Notes: generated from the letters alone by a model not told the origin. DNA of 40,236 nucleotides from Deltaproteobacteria bacterium (GCA_016220005.1 JACRIV010000032.1:1-40236); one strand, 5' to 3'; positions 7,550-15,907 are shown, numbered from the stretch's first letter. A program made the numbers and translations.

Positions 7550-9334
7550 ATGTTGACGACCAAGAAGATCTACAAGGGCGGCGAATACCTGGTCGCGGAA
7601 GTCGCCAGGGACGACGTGTTCACGCCGGAGGATTTCAGCGAGGAGCAGATGCAGCTCGCCGAAACGACCGAGCAGTTCGTGGCCGGGGAGGTCCTGCCCA
7701 ACGTCGAAAAGTTGGAGAATCATGATTTCGCGCTGATGGTCAGGCTCCTCAGGAGGGCCGGCGAGCTCGGGCTCCTGATGATCGACGCCCCCGAGGAGTA
7801 CGGCGGCCTCGAGCTCTCCAAGGCGACAAGCATGCTGGCCGCCGAGAAGATTTCCCCCTACGGCGGTTTCGCGGTGGCTTTCAGCGCGCACACGGGCATC
7901 GGCACCCTGCCCCTTGTGTTCTACGGGACGAAGGCCCAGAAGGAGAAGTATCTGGGAAAGCTCATCACCGGGGAGTGGATCGCCGCCTATTGCCTCACGG
8001 AGCCCAATTCGGGCAGCGACGCCCTCGGCGCGAAAGCCACCGCTGCGCTCTCCCCGGACGGGAAATATTATCTTCTCAACGGGACCAAGCAGTTCATCAC
8101 CAACGGGAGCTTCGCCGACCTCTATACCGTATTCGCCAAGATCGACGGAAAGCATTTCACCGCCTTCCTGGTGGAGCGGACCTTCGAGGGGGTGGCGCCC
8201 GGGGCGGAGGAAAAAAAGATGGGGATCAAGGGATCGTCCACGACTCCGCTGATCCTCGAGGACGCGAAGGTGCCGGTGGAGAACGTGCTGGGGGAGATCG
8301 GGAAAGGGCACAAGATCGCCTTCAACGCCTTGAACGTCGGGCGTCTCAAGCTCGGGGCCAACGTGACGGGCGCCGCCAAGGGCGCCTTCGCCGAAGGCGT
8401 GAAGTACGCCAACCTGCGGAAACAGTTCGGCGTTCCCATCGGGACGTTCGGCGCGATCAAGGAGAAGATCGCGGACATGGCGGCCGCCCTCTTCGCCTCC
8501 GAGTCGCTCGTGTACAGGCTTGCAGGGATGATCGACGACCGGCTGGCGACCATCGACAAGGGCACGCCGGATTATTACGAGGCCTACCAGCAGGGGATCG
8601 AGGAGTACGCCATCGAGTGTGCGATCGCGAAGGTGTTCTGCAGCGACGTCCTGGCCCGCGTGGTGGACGAGGTCGTCCAGATCCACGGAGGGTACGGTTT
8701 CATCCAGGAATACCCCGCGGAGCGGTGCTACCGGGACGAGCGGATCAACCGGATCTTCGAGGGGACGAACGAGATCAACCGGATCCTGGTTCCCGGGATC
8801 CTGCTGAAAAGAGCCCTCAAGGGGGAGATCCCGCTCCAGCGGGAAGCGATGAAGGCGATCGAGGCGATGATGACGCCCTCGTTCGATGAAGCGGACGGCT
8901 CCGTTCCGTTTGCCGCCGAGAAAGCGCTCCTTTCGAACCTTAAATCGGCCTTTCTGGTCGTCGCCGGGGCGGCGGCGCGGAAATATATGGATCGGATCAA
9001 GGACGAGCAGGAAATCCTGTTGGCCCTCGCGGACGCGGCCATCAATATCTTTGCCGTCGAAAGCACGGTGCTTCGGGCCGAAAAGATCCTGGGAGGCGCA
9101 AGCGAAGGCAGGAAGTCCGCCCTCGCGGCGGCGGTGAAGGTGTTCGCCTTCCACGCGGCGGAAGAGGTCTCGAAGGCGGCGAAGAAAGCCGCCTTCTACG
9201 CCGAGGAGGGGGACAACCTGACGATGCTGCTGGGAGGGATCCGGCGGTTCACGAAATACGATGCGTCGGGGCTCCTCCAGGCCAAGAGAACGCTGGCGGA
9301 AATCGCGCTCGAGGCCGAACGATATATCTTCTGA
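7550..9334 (+). CDS. fadE: Acyl-CoA dehydrogenase, FadE (long C-terminal extension type)
   Basis: A 594-residue flavoenzyme; the start is ATG 7550 (MLTTKKIYKGGEYLVAEV) behind GAGGTGAGG. The core acyl-CoA dehydrogenase fold is marked by AAYCLTEPNSGSDALGAKA, NGTKQFITNGSFADL, and RIFEGTNEINRILVPG, which carries the expected catalytic glutamate. About 150 further C-terminal residues form a helical extension found in the FadE proteins encoded beside fadN-fadA in Bacillus, where the length is nearly the same. It should oxidise acyl-CoA to enoyl-CoA and pass electrons to EtfAB. It is the last intact gene of the operon; a fragment of an acyl-CoA synthetase follows 11 bases after its stop. Confidence 0.93.
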   Translation: MLTTKKIYKGGEYLVAEVARDDVFTPEDFSEEQMQLAETTEQFVAGEVLPNVEKLENHDFALMVRLLRRAGELGLLMIDAPEEYGGLELSKATSMLAAEKISPYGGFAVAFSAHTGIGTLPLVFYGTKAQKEKYLGKLITGEWIAAYCLTEPNSGSDALGAKATAALSPDGKYYLLNGTKQFITNGSFADLYTVFAKIDGKHFTAFLVERTFEGVAPGAEEKKMGIKGSSTTPLILEDAKVPVENVLGEIGKGHKIAFNALNVGRLKLGANVTGAAKGAFAEGVKYANLRKQFGVPIGTFGAIKEKIADMAAALFASESLVYRLAGMIDDRLATIDKGTPDYYEAYQQGIEEYAIECAIAKVFCSDVLARVVDEVVQIHGGYGFIQEYPAERCYRDERINRIFEGTNEINRILVPGILLKRALKGEIPLQREAMKAIEAMMTPSFDEADGSVPFAAEKALLSNLKSAFLVVAGAAARKYMDRIKDEQEILLALADAAINIFAVESTVLRAEKILGGASEGRKSALAAAVKVFAFHAAEEVSKAAKKAAFYAEEGDNLTMLLGGIRRFTKYDASGLLQAKRTLAEIALEAERYIF

Positions 9335-9345
9335 TCCGGAAGTCG

Positions 9346-9453
9346 ATGGGGGAGCTGCGGCTGCGCGGCCCCTGGATCGCGGACGGGTACTACAGGGATC
9401 CCGAACGCACGCGGGAAACGGTGAAAGACGGTTGGCTTTGCACCGGCCTCCCA
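9346..9453 (+). pseudogene. Fragment of an AMP-forming acyl-CoA synthetase (fadD-like)
   Basis: About 36 residues in frame from ATG 9346 match the region around motif A7 of AMP-binding acyl-CoA synthetases: MGELRLRGPWIADGYYRDPE, followed by RTRETVKDGWLCTG. In intact enzymes the next residue would be the ATP-binding aspartate of the TGD motif, but here the sequence turns into the antisense of a receiver-domain fragment. Some 350-400 residues upstream and over 100 downstream are missing. The position directly after fadE suggests the operon once ended in an acyl-CoA ligase gene that would activate fatty acids for it. This is a remnant and cannot encode a working enzyme. Confidence 0.7.
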
Positions 9454-9454
9454 T

Positions 9455-9682
9455 CCCCGGCATGCCCAGGTCCAGGATCACCAGGTCGAACAGTTCCCGG
9501 GCCGGCCGGAAAAGCTCGAGGAACTCCACCGTGTGGGCCACCTCCCTGTTCAGGTCCAGCGGCCTCTGCCGCGTCCTCGAGGGTGTGCGGGCTAGGCCCG
9601 AATAGAGGATGATGCCGAGCGCAGGGAGGATGGCCAGGAAGACAAGGAAGAGGAGGTGGCGCCGATCGCCTTGTACGGGCAC
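9455..9682 (-). pseudogene. Remnant of a hybrid sensor histidine kinase (membrane segment joined to receiver fragment)
   Basis: Read on the minus strand from GTG 9682, about 75 residues show a membrane helix LLFLVFLAILPALGIILYSG typical of the N-terminus of PAS/histidine-kinase proteins. After a short low-similarity stretch comes RELFDLVILDLGMPGMGG, the phospho-acceptor strand of a response-regulator receiver domain. In an intact hybrid kinase these two parts are hundreds of residues apart, so the middle has been deleted. The receiver fragment ends at the same few bases where the acyl-CoA synthetase fragment ends on the other strand. The product, if any, would be non-functional. Confidence 0.6.
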
Positions 9683-9703
9683 GAATGATATAGTATTTCC
9701 GTA

Positions 9704-11203
9704 ATGAAGGTCCTGCTTCTTCGGCCACATCCGGGAAACGAGCGGTTCGGGCTGGGACCCTTTTTCCGCGTGGAGCCGCTCGGCCTCGAGTATGTCGGCG
9801 CGGCGCTCCGGGCGCGCGGACACGATCCGACCATCGCGGACCTGCGTTTCCGCCCGGGCGCATCCGCCTGGGTGCGCCGCACGCGTCCCCGGGTGGTAGG
9901 CATCTCCTGCCCCCACTCCCTGGAGTACGACCGGGTGCGCGAAACCGCCCGCGAGGTTCGGCGGGCGGCGCCGGAGGTGTTCGTGCTCGTCGGCGGCCAT
10001 GCCGCGGCGGCCTATCCGTCGCCGCTCGAGAGCGACGGGATCGACGCGATCTGTCTCGACGACGGCGAGGAGGTCGTGCCGGCGCTGGTTGAGGCGCTCG
10101 AAAAGGGAGTCCCCCTTGAGACGGTCCCGGCGCTTCGCCTTCGGACGCGGGACGGCTGGATCTCGACGCCCCCCCTCCCGGAGCGAACCGGCCTGGACCA
10201 CGTGCCGCTGCCGGCCCGGGACCTCGTCGCGCGCCATCGGAACGGGTACCACTGCCTCATCTTCAAGCCGGTCTGGCTCGTCGAAACGGCCCGAGGCTGC
10301 CCCTTCCGGTGCAGCTTCTGTTCGGTCTGGCAGCTCTACGACCGGTCGTTCCGGGAACGGTCGGTCGGGGCGGTCGTGGAGGACTTCGCCTCGGCGGGGG
10401 ACGCGGTCTTCGTCGCCGACGACCTTTTCTGGAACCACCCTGGGCGCAGCCTCGAACTGGCGGAAGCGCTCCGGAAGCGAGGCGTCTTCAAGCGCTGGCT
10501 GCTCGTGCAGACCCGCACGGACGTCGTCTGCCGATCCCCCGAGCTGCTCGAGGCGTGGCGGCCCCTGGCGAAGGACTTCGACCTCTTCATCGGCCTGGAG
10601 GCGGCGACCGACGGCGGCCTTGCCCAGGTGGACAAGGACGTCGAGGTCGGGTCGACCGTCGAGGCGGTGCGTATCGCCCGGTCCATGCGCTATGGCGTGA
10701 ACGGCAACTTCCTCATCGATCCCGACTGGGGAGAGGAGGACTTCGAGGAGCTATGGGAGTTCGTATCTGCTTACGGCCTGCAGCGGGCGGGCTTCACGAT
10801 CCTGACGCCCCTGCCGGGGACCGAGTTCTTCCGGGAGATCGCTCCCCGCCTCGAAGGGCAGCCCTGGTTCAAGTACGACATGCACCACCTGCTGTGGGAG
10901 CCGCGCCTCGGGGCGAAGCGTTTCTTCGATCTTTACGCCGAGACCTGGCGCCGGTCGATTCTGAACGTTGCGGGCCGGAAGGGCTGGGGCGCCTGGATGC
11001 GCCAGATCCGGCCCGTCCACATCCCGTATCTCACCCGGGTTCTCTGGCGCACCCAGAGGATGATGAGGGCCGCGGCCTACCTCCAGGAGTTCGAGGCCAC
11101 GAAGGGTACTTTCCCCGAGATCCCGTCCTGCGCCGCGGTAACGGTCACCGGGTCGGGAAATCCGGCGCAGGGCGAGCCCCGAAGGACCCGTCCCGAGTCC
11201 TGA
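9704..11203 (+). CDS. B12-binding-domain radical SAM protein, HpnR-like
   Basis: A 499-residue protein. Residues 1-130 form a cobalamin-binding-like Rossmann domain (MKVLLLRPHPGNERFG, VEPLGLEYVGAALRARGHD, VVGISCPHS, LVGGHAAAA). The radical SAM domain follows, with its iron-sulfur motif in ETARGCPFRCSFCSVWQLY (C199, C203, C206). Later segments FLIDPDWGEEDFEELWEFV and GFTILTPLPGTEFFREI, and a long helical C-terminus, resemble HpnR, the hopanoid C-3 methylase, and related class B methylases. The substrate is uncertain: a hopanoid or other hydrophobic skeleton is the best guess, and no other hopanoid genes are in the window. The gene stands alone, convergent with the hydrolase gene 12 bases downstream. 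No strong ribosome site precedes ATG 9704. Confidence 0.8.
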   Translation: MKVLLLRPHPGNERFGLGPFFRVEPLGLEYVGAALRARGHDPTIADLRFRPGASAWVRRTRPRVVGISCPHSLEYDRVRETAREVRRAAPEVFVLVGGHAAAAYPSPLESDGIDAICLDDGEEVVPALVEALEKGVPLETVPALRLRTRDGWISTPPLPERTGLDHVPLPARDLVARHRNGYHCLIFKPVWLVETARGCPFRCSFCSVWQLYDRSFRERSVGAVVEDFASAGDAVFVADDLFWNHPGRSLELAEALRKRGVFKRWLLVQTRTDVVCRSPELLEAWRPLAKDFDLFIGLEAATDGGLAQVDKDVEVGSTVEAVRIARSMRYGVNGNFLIDPDWGEEDFEELWEFVSAYGLQRAGFTILTPLPGTEFFREIAPRLEGQPWFKYDMHHLLWEPRLGAKRFFDLYAETWRRSILNVAGRKGWGAWMRQIRPVHIPYLTRVLWRTQRMMRAAAYLQEFEATKGTFPEIPSCAAVTVTGSGNPAQGEPRRTRPES

Positions 11204-11215
11204 GCCGGCGGAGGC

Positions 11216-12031
11216 CTACGCCACCTCGCGTTTCTCCACGTCGAAATCGGTGGCCTTCGACATCTCCATCCCCCTCCATGTCATCTCCCTGAGGAATGCC
11301 TCGGCCTCCTTCTCGAAGCCCGGGACCGGCGAGCTGCCGTCGGAGAGGAGAACAAGCTTCCTGACGGAGTCCTTGCCCATGTGGTCGGCGAGGTCCCGTA
11401 CCGTGTTGGCGACGCAATGCGAGAGCGCCTCGCCCGCCACGGCGATGATGTCCGCGGTGCGAAGAGCGTCGATGAGCCGGGTGTTCGGCAGCGTGGTCGG
11501 GTCGGACTCGTCGGGAACGTCAGCTTGGACAGCGCTGTAATGCTCCGTCCACGTGTTGGTCCCCTTCACAACGTAATCGACGACGGCGTGGCTCTTCTCC
11601 CATTCCAGGAGCGCCGAATGTACCGGCCCGTACACGTTGTTGCCCCAGGAGCCGATCAGGCAGTGGGGCGGCCACACGCACAGGGGGTACCGCCCGTTCT
11701 TCGCCAAGGAGCGAACGTAACGGAGCACGCGCTCCCGGTGCGCGGGGTTTCCCGGTATCCAGCGGCCCTTCTCCACGTCGTCGACCGTGATGATCGTGAA
11801 CGGCTCGGGGTGGCTTCCCCGCTCGTCCACCCAGAAGATCGGGTGGGCCACGTCCGACAGGTGGTGCGTGTCCAGCGTGACGTGGATCGCCTCCACCCGA
11901 TCCTTCATGCGAAGGATCAGGCGCCCCAGCCGCTCCATGTCCCCGTCCGCCCCCTTGACGTACAGGGATCCCTTGGGGTCGCAGAAGTCGTTCTGGGGAT
12001 CGATGATGAGTAAGTGCAGTTTCGTCGCCAT
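11216..12031 (-). CDS. Isochorismatase-fold cysteine hydrolase (nicotinamidase-like)
   Basis: A 271-residue protein starting at ATG 12031 with a good GGGAGGT ribosome site. It shows the Asp-Lys-Cys triad of the isochorismatase/nicotinamidase fold: D11 in HLLIIDPQNDFCD, K156 in VVDYVVKGTNTWTEHYSAV, and C206 in VAGEALSHCVANTVRDLADH. Nicotinamidases in this family hydrolyse nicotinamide to nicotinate, while close relatives act on other amides. The protein is longer than the usual 180-210 residues, with an insertion between the catalytic Asp and Lys (including FWVDERGSHPEPF and CVWPPHCLIGSWGNNVYG). The exact substrate cannot be read from sequence. A CapA-like gene lies 47 bases upstream on the same strand. 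Confidence 0.82.
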   Translation of the reverse strand: MATKLHLLIIDPQNDFCDPKGSLYVKGADGDMERLGRLILRMKDRVEAIHVTLDTHHLSDVAHPIFWVDERGSHPEPFTIITVDDVEKGRWIPGNPAHRERVLRYVRSLAKNGRYPLCVWPPHCLIGSWGNNVYGPVHSALLEWEKSHAVVDYVVKGTNTWTEHYSAVQADVPDESDPTTLPNTRLIDALRTADIIAVAGEALSHCVANTVRDLADHMGKDSVRKLVLLSDGSSPVPGFEKEAEAFLREMTWRGMEMSKATDFDVEKREVA

Positions 12032-12078
12032 GCGACCTCCCTTCTTCAGGTTGATAGCGATCGGGGCGGTATCAGCTT

Positions 12079-13104
12079 TTATCCATTGGATTCTTTTTGT
12101 TTTTCGCCGGTTTCTTTTCTCGTTCCGGTCCCCGTCAGCTCCAGGAACCGCGCCCGCTCCCGCCAGGAAGAAGAGGTGTTCTTGGCCCGGCAGAGGGCCT
12201 GCATCTTTACGGCGATGGAGCGGGCACGCGCCCCTTCGGCCAGGTTCGCCTGGAACTCCCCGATCGTGGCGGGATGGAGGGTGACCTTGGCATACCGCCC
12301 TCCGTTCACGTCGACCATGAAGAGGAAGGATTCGTCGTTGCGTTCGATCGCATCCACCGCGTAATCGTCCACGAAATCGCCGGCCGAATAGAAGATCGGG
12401 CGATGCCGGTAGATTTCGACGGCGCGGAAGACGTGCGCCGAGTGGCCGAACACCACATCGGCGCCGGAGTCCACAAGGGCGTGAGCGAAGGCGACGTGTT
12501 CCTCCGGCACCTCGTATCCCCAGTTCGGCCCCCAGTGGGCGGATACAACGACCAGATCCGCTTTGCCCTTGGTCTTCTCGACGAGGCGGCAGAACCGCTT
12601 CGCTTCGCCATCCTTCGGATCGGCCGGCAGGTAAAAGATCCCCGGCTTCCGTTTGGACGCCCGCCAGCCGGGTTCGTTGTCGGAAAATGCGAAGAGGGCC
12701 GCCGTCCTGCCCCCGATCCGGAAGACCGCCGGGGCCTCCGCTTCGAGAGCGTTCCTGCCCGCGCCGGCGTGATGGATGCGGTTCCGGTCCAGGATGTCGA
12801 GCGTATCCCGCAGCGCGACCTCTTCGAAGTCCAGGATATGATTGTTGGCCAGGGAGACCGCGTCGATTGCCGCGCGCCGGAGGACCTCCACGTTTTTGGC
12901 GTCCGACCGGAAATGGAACGCTTTTGTTGCGGGCGACCAGGGGGCGCCCCGGTCCGAGATCGCGCACTCCAGGTTGCAGAACCGGGCATCGGCGTCCCGG
13001 AAGATTTCGAGAGTGTCTCCCCAGGGGTACTCGGGGGGCAGCTCTTTCAGAGCCCGGTTCACCATCCTGCCGAGCATCACGTCGCCGACGAAGAGCAGTT
13101 TCAT
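12079..13104 (-). CDS. CapA-family metallophosphatase-fold protein
   Basis: A 341-residue protein of the CapA/PgsA family, named for poly-gamma-glutamate capsule proteins but present in many bacteria without capsules. Metal-binding motifs of the calcineurin-like fold are present in order: MKLLFVGDVMLGRMVNRAL at the N-terminus, FCNLECAISD, AVSLANNHILDFEEVAL, VVSAHWGPNWGYEV, and VVFGHSAHVFRAVEIYRHRP, then YSAGDFVDDYA. No signal peptide or membrane anchor is visible, unlike the membrane-bound PgsA, so a cytoplasmic role is likely. The C-terminal 60 residues are basic and of low complexity. It lies seven bases downstream of the alpha/beta hydrolase gene and 47 upstream of the isochorismatase-fold gene, so these three are probably one transcript. 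Confidence 0.85.
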   Translation of the reverse strand: MKLLFVGDVMLGRMVNRALKELPPEYPWGDTLEIFRDADARFCNLECAISDRGAPWSPATKAFHFRSDAKNVEVLRRAAIDAVSLANNHILDFEEVALRDTLDILDRNRIHHAGAGRNALEAEAPAVFRIGGRTAALFAFSDNEPGWRASKRKPGIFYLPADPKDGEAKRFCRLVEKTKGKADLVVVSAHWGPNWGYEVPEEHVAFAHALVDSGADVVFGHSAHVFRAVEIYRHRPIFYSAGDFVDDYAVDAIERNDESFLFMVDVNGGRYAKVTLHPATIGEFQANLAEGARARSIAVKMQALCRAKNTSSSWRERARFLELTGTGTRKETGEKQKESNG

Positions 13105-13111
13105 CCACGCC

Positions 13112-13696
13112 TCAAGGGGTGAGATGGCGCCGGAACCATTCCACGGCGAGTCGCGCCACCTCTTCGAGGGCCCCGGGTTCCTCGAAAAGGTGGCTCGCCC
13201 CCGGGACGATCTCTATCCTCTTCGGAGAGGCCAGCTCCTCGTATGCCTCCCTGTTCATCCCGAGGACGACCTCGTCCTTTTCTCCGACGATCAACAGGGT
13301 CGGCGCCTTGACTTCGGCCAGGGAGTCCATCGCCAGGTCCGGCCGCCCGCCCCGGGACACCACCGCTTTGATCTTGGGCGAAAGCGCCGCTGCCGCCTTG
13401 AGTGCCGCAGCCGCCCCGGTGCTTGCGCCGAAATAGCCCGGGATCATTCCTTTCGTCTCGGGCCTCTCGATCAGCCACCGGGTGGCCCGGATCAGTCGGT
13501 CGGCGATCAGGTCGATGTCGAACCGTTTTCGGTAGATCAGGTCCTCCTCTTCGGTCAGCAGGTCGAAAAGCAGCGTTCCGATCCCCGCTTCCTGGAGGGT
13601 CCGGGCCACGAAGGCGTTTCTGGGACTCAAACGGCTGCTGCCGCTCCCGTGCGCGAAGATGACCATTCCCGCCGTCTTCCCGGGCAGAACCAGCAT
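13112..13696 (-). CDS. Alpha/beta hydrolase (dienelactone-hydrolase-like)
   Basis: Read from ATG 13696 this is 194 residues: an oxyanion segment VIFAHGSGSSRLSPRN, a nucleophile elbow GYFGASTGAAAAL, an acid in LIVGEKDEVV and a histidine in PGASHLFEEPG. The start is doubtful. The reading frame stays open upstream and encodes KNLEIEIDSLSLPGMLVLPG, which resembles the first two beta strands of this family, yet there is no ATG, GTG or TTG in frame before 13696. Either translation starts at the internal ATG, or at a rare codon, or the original start was lost. Relatives are often fused or adjacent to phosphoribosyltransferases, and such a gene lies divergently next door. The substrate is unknown. 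Confidence 0.8.
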   Translation of the reverse strand: MLVLPGKTAGMVIFAHGSGSSRLSPRNAFVARTLQEAGIGTLLFDLLTEEEDLIYRKRFDIDLIADRLIRATRWLIERPETKGMIPGYFGASTGAAAALKAAAALSPKIKAVVSRGGRPDLAMDSLAEVKAPTLLIVGEKDEVVLGMNREAYEELASPKRIEIVPGASHLFEEPGALEEVARLAVEWFRRHLTP

Positions 13697-13972
13697 CCCT
13701 GGCAGGGAAAGGGAATCGATCTCGATTTCCAGGTTTTTTCCCGACCTTTTCGTTTTCCTGCTCCCCGAACCCGGTCGCTGGGCAGGCGCCTCAACCGCGG
13801 TATCGCCGGCCCTGATATTTGGATGCGCGCCGTTGCCGGCAAGAAGGAAGTTTCCCCGCTTTTGATTCCGTCGGGGATGGACCGGCCGGGACGAAAAACG
13901 GCGAGCCTACATCTCATATGTAGAGGGAATGGACAGGCCGGAAACGGGGGTCTCGATCGGCGAGGGGAATCC

Positions 13973-14677
13973 ATGAGGCTTTACAAGGACCGTTGCGATG
14001 CCGGAAAACGGCTGGCCAGGGCTCTTACGCACTACACGGGCCGGGGGGACGTGATCGTCCTTGGGCTGCCCCGCGGAGGGGTGGCCGTGGCGTACGAGGT
14101 TGCCAGGGAGCTTGGCGTGCCGATGGACGTCCTCGTCGTCCGCAAGCTCGGCGTGCCCGGCCAGGAGGAGCTGGCGATGGGGGCGATCGCCTCGGGCGGC
14201 GTCCGGGTGCTGAACGACGACGTGGTGCGGTTCATGGGCATCGGTGGCGAGGAGATCGCGGCAGTCACGGCGAGGGAGCACCGGGAGCTGGAAAGGCGGG
14301 AGCGCGCCTATCGTGGAGACCGTCCGCAGCCCGACCTGCGCGGCCGCACCGTCATTCTCGTGGACGACGGTCTTGCGACCGGCGCAACGATGCGTGCGGC
14401 CGTCGATGCCGCCCGTGCCCGGGAAGCCGCGCGCATCGTCGTTGCCGTTCCCGGCGCCCCCGCCGACACGGCTGTATCCATGGAAAGGGAAGCGGACGAG
14501 ATGGTTCTTCTTGCCACGCCGGAGCCGTTCTATGCGGTGGGGACCATGTACGAGGACTTTTCCCAGGTCACCGACCAGGAGGTCCGCGGGTTCATCGAAC
14601 GGGCATCCCGCGCTCCAGGGCCTGTCGGCCGGTCTGGGGAGGATGACGGGGAGAGTGCAGGGCAGAGGACCCGTTAG
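13973..14677 (+). CDS. Phosphoribosyltransferase-family protein
   Basis: A 234-residue type I phosphoribosyltransferase-fold protein. The PRPP-binding loop is VILVDDGLATGATM at residues 127-140; other conserved parts are IVLGLPRGGVAVAYEVAREL (28-47) and VLVVRKLGVPGQEELAMGAI (53-72). The base specificity is not evident. The KLGVPGQEELAMGAIA signature and the overall length place it in the group commonly encoded beside, or fused to, dienelactone-hydrolase-like proteins, as in this window where the hydrolase gene is divergent. ATG 13973 follows CGAGGGGAATCC, which supplies the ribosome site. The last 20 residues are low-complexity and probably disordered. Confidence 0.88.
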   Translation: MRLYKDRCDAGKRLARALTHYTGRGDVIVLGLPRGGVAVAYEVARELGVPMDVLVVRKLGVPGQEELAMGAIASGGVRVLNDDVVRFMGIGGEEIAAVTAREHRELERRERAYRGDRPQPDLRGRTVILVDDGLATGATMRAAVDAARAREAARIVVAVPGAPADTAVSMEREADEMVLLATPEPFYAVGTMYEDFSQVTDQEVRGFIERASRAPGPVGRSGEDDGESAGQRTR

Positions 14678-14818
14678 GAAGCGGCGGGACGCAAAAATTG
14701 CGCAACCGGTCTTCCGCGAGCGACATCTCTTTATTGACTGAAAACTTTACGGCTCTCTTCGAGCCGATTTCGCTTGAGAGCCTGTCGACTCGCACATCGC
14801 GTGGAAAGGGGATGCGCC

Positions 14819-15352
14819 ATGCAGGAACGGACCGGTATCGTCACCTCCAGGGGAAACCCCGTAACGCTCCTCGGCCCGGAGATCCGCGTCGGGGACAAGG
14901 CCCCGGACTTCCGCGTGGTGGACAATGGAATGGCGCCGGTGACGCTTGCGGACTTCAAGGAAAAGATCAAGATCATCAGCACCGTCCCTTCGCTCGATAC
15001 GCCGGTCTGCGACCGGGAGACCCGCCGTTTCAACGAAGAAGCGGCGAGGCTTCCCGGAAGCGTGGTGGTGCTGACCGTCAGCCTGGACCTCCCGTTCGCC
15101 CAGAAGCGCTGGTGCGGAGCGGCGGGAGTGGACCGCGTGAAGGTTCTTTCCGACTACCAGGACCGGTCGTTCGCCGCCGCCTACGGAGTGCTGATCAAGG
15201 AGCTCAAGCTCCTGTCCCGGTCCGTTTTCATAATCGACGAGAAGGACGTGGTCCGATACATCCAGCACGTGAGGGAGACCGGCACGGAGCCGGACTACGA
15301 CGCGGTACTCGGCGCCGTCAAAGGGGTCTTGGAGAGCCTGCCGGGTCGTTGA
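14819..15352 (+). CDS. tpx: Thiol peroxidase (atypical 2-Cys peroxiredoxin)
   Basis: A 177-residue peroxiredoxin that reduces hydrogen peroxide and alkyl hydroperoxides using thioredoxin. ATG 14819 is chosen because MQERTGIVTSRGNPVTLLG is the family's normal N-terminus; GTG or TTG codons further upstream in the frame are not supported. The peroxidatic cysteine is C64 in STVPSLDTPVCDRETRRFNE and the resolving cysteine C99 in PFAQKRWCGAAG, the spacing expected for Tpx. Both active cysteines are normal Cys codons, in contrast to the TGA in the OsmC gene near 31.4 kb. It appears to be a single-gene transcript. Confidence 0.95.
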   Translation: MQERTGIVTSRGNPVTLLGPEIRVGDKAPDFRVVDNGMAPVTLADFKEKIKIISTVPSLDTPVCDRETRRFNEEAARLPGSVVVLTVSLDLPFAQKRWCGAAGVDRVKVLSDYQDRSFAAAYGVLIKELKLLSRSVFIIDEKDVVRYIQHVRETGTEPDYDAVLGAVKGVLESLPGR

Positions 15353-15436
15353 GCCTCGTCCGGCTTCGCAATTTTCCAATGAGGTCGATGTCGTCGGGGA
15401 GCGCGGGAAGGGCGTCCATGGGGAATATTCCATGCC

Positions 15437-15907
15437 CTATCCCGCTCCCAGGATCTCCTTGAGCTGCCTCTCCACCGCCTCACGGTGGGTACCCTTCCAG
15501 TAGATCCTTCGACAGGAACGGCAGGTCACAAAGGTCTCCTGGGTCCTGTACACGTAGGGGGGGACCCGAGCGGCCGCGGCGCTCTTCTCGATCTCGTCCA
15601 GCGGCTCGTTGCACAGGAGGCACCGGGTGAGCACGCGGGATTCGGGATCGATGGAAAAGGCCCGCACGACCTGACGGAGCTGGTCCTTGTAGCCGTCGTA
15701 AAGAACGAAGAAATGGTTCTCCCTCGCCTTCCGCCGCCGGATCAGGAGGGTGTCGCGGGTCAGGATCAGCCGCCTGCTCCGGTCGGCCCGCTCGACGAGC
15801 TCATCGTCCGGGATCGACGGGAAATACTCGACGTCGCACCCCAGCAGGCGCATCCATTTCGCCAGCTTCCCGAGCATCGTATCGGCAATGAACCGGGTGT
15901 CCATCAT
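15437..15907 (-). CDS. Mut7-C RNase-domain protein
   Basis: A 156-residue protein matching the Mut7-C family, a PIN-like nuclease fold with a C-terminal zinc ribbon. The N-terminal part begins MMDTRFIADTMLGKLAKWMR and continues LLGCDVEYFPSIPDDELVER and RLILTRDTLLIRRR, with the acidic residues D9, D33 and D52 region likely to bind metal. The C-terminal ribbon has CLLCNEPL and CRSCRRIYWKGTH. Activity on RNA is presumed from the fold; the biological role in bacteria is not established. Two adjacent ATG codons (15907 and 15904) could start it. It is divergent from the truncated formate dehydrogenase gene, across an AT-rich gap. Confidence 0.85.
   Translation of the reverse strand: MMDTRFIADTMLGKLAKWMRLLGCDVEYFPSIPDDELVERADRSRRLILTRDTLLIRRRKARENHFFVLYDGYKDQLRQVVRAFSIDPESRVLTRCLLCNEPLDEIEKSAAAARVPPYVYRTQETFVTCRSCRRIYWKGTHREAVERQLKEILGAG

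Noticed and set aside
6827-10438. A 1203-residue open frame on the minus strand
   Set aside because: Antisense of fadA, fadE and the radical SAM gene. Only the small part at 9455-9682 resembles protein families (kinase remnant), and that is reported separately.
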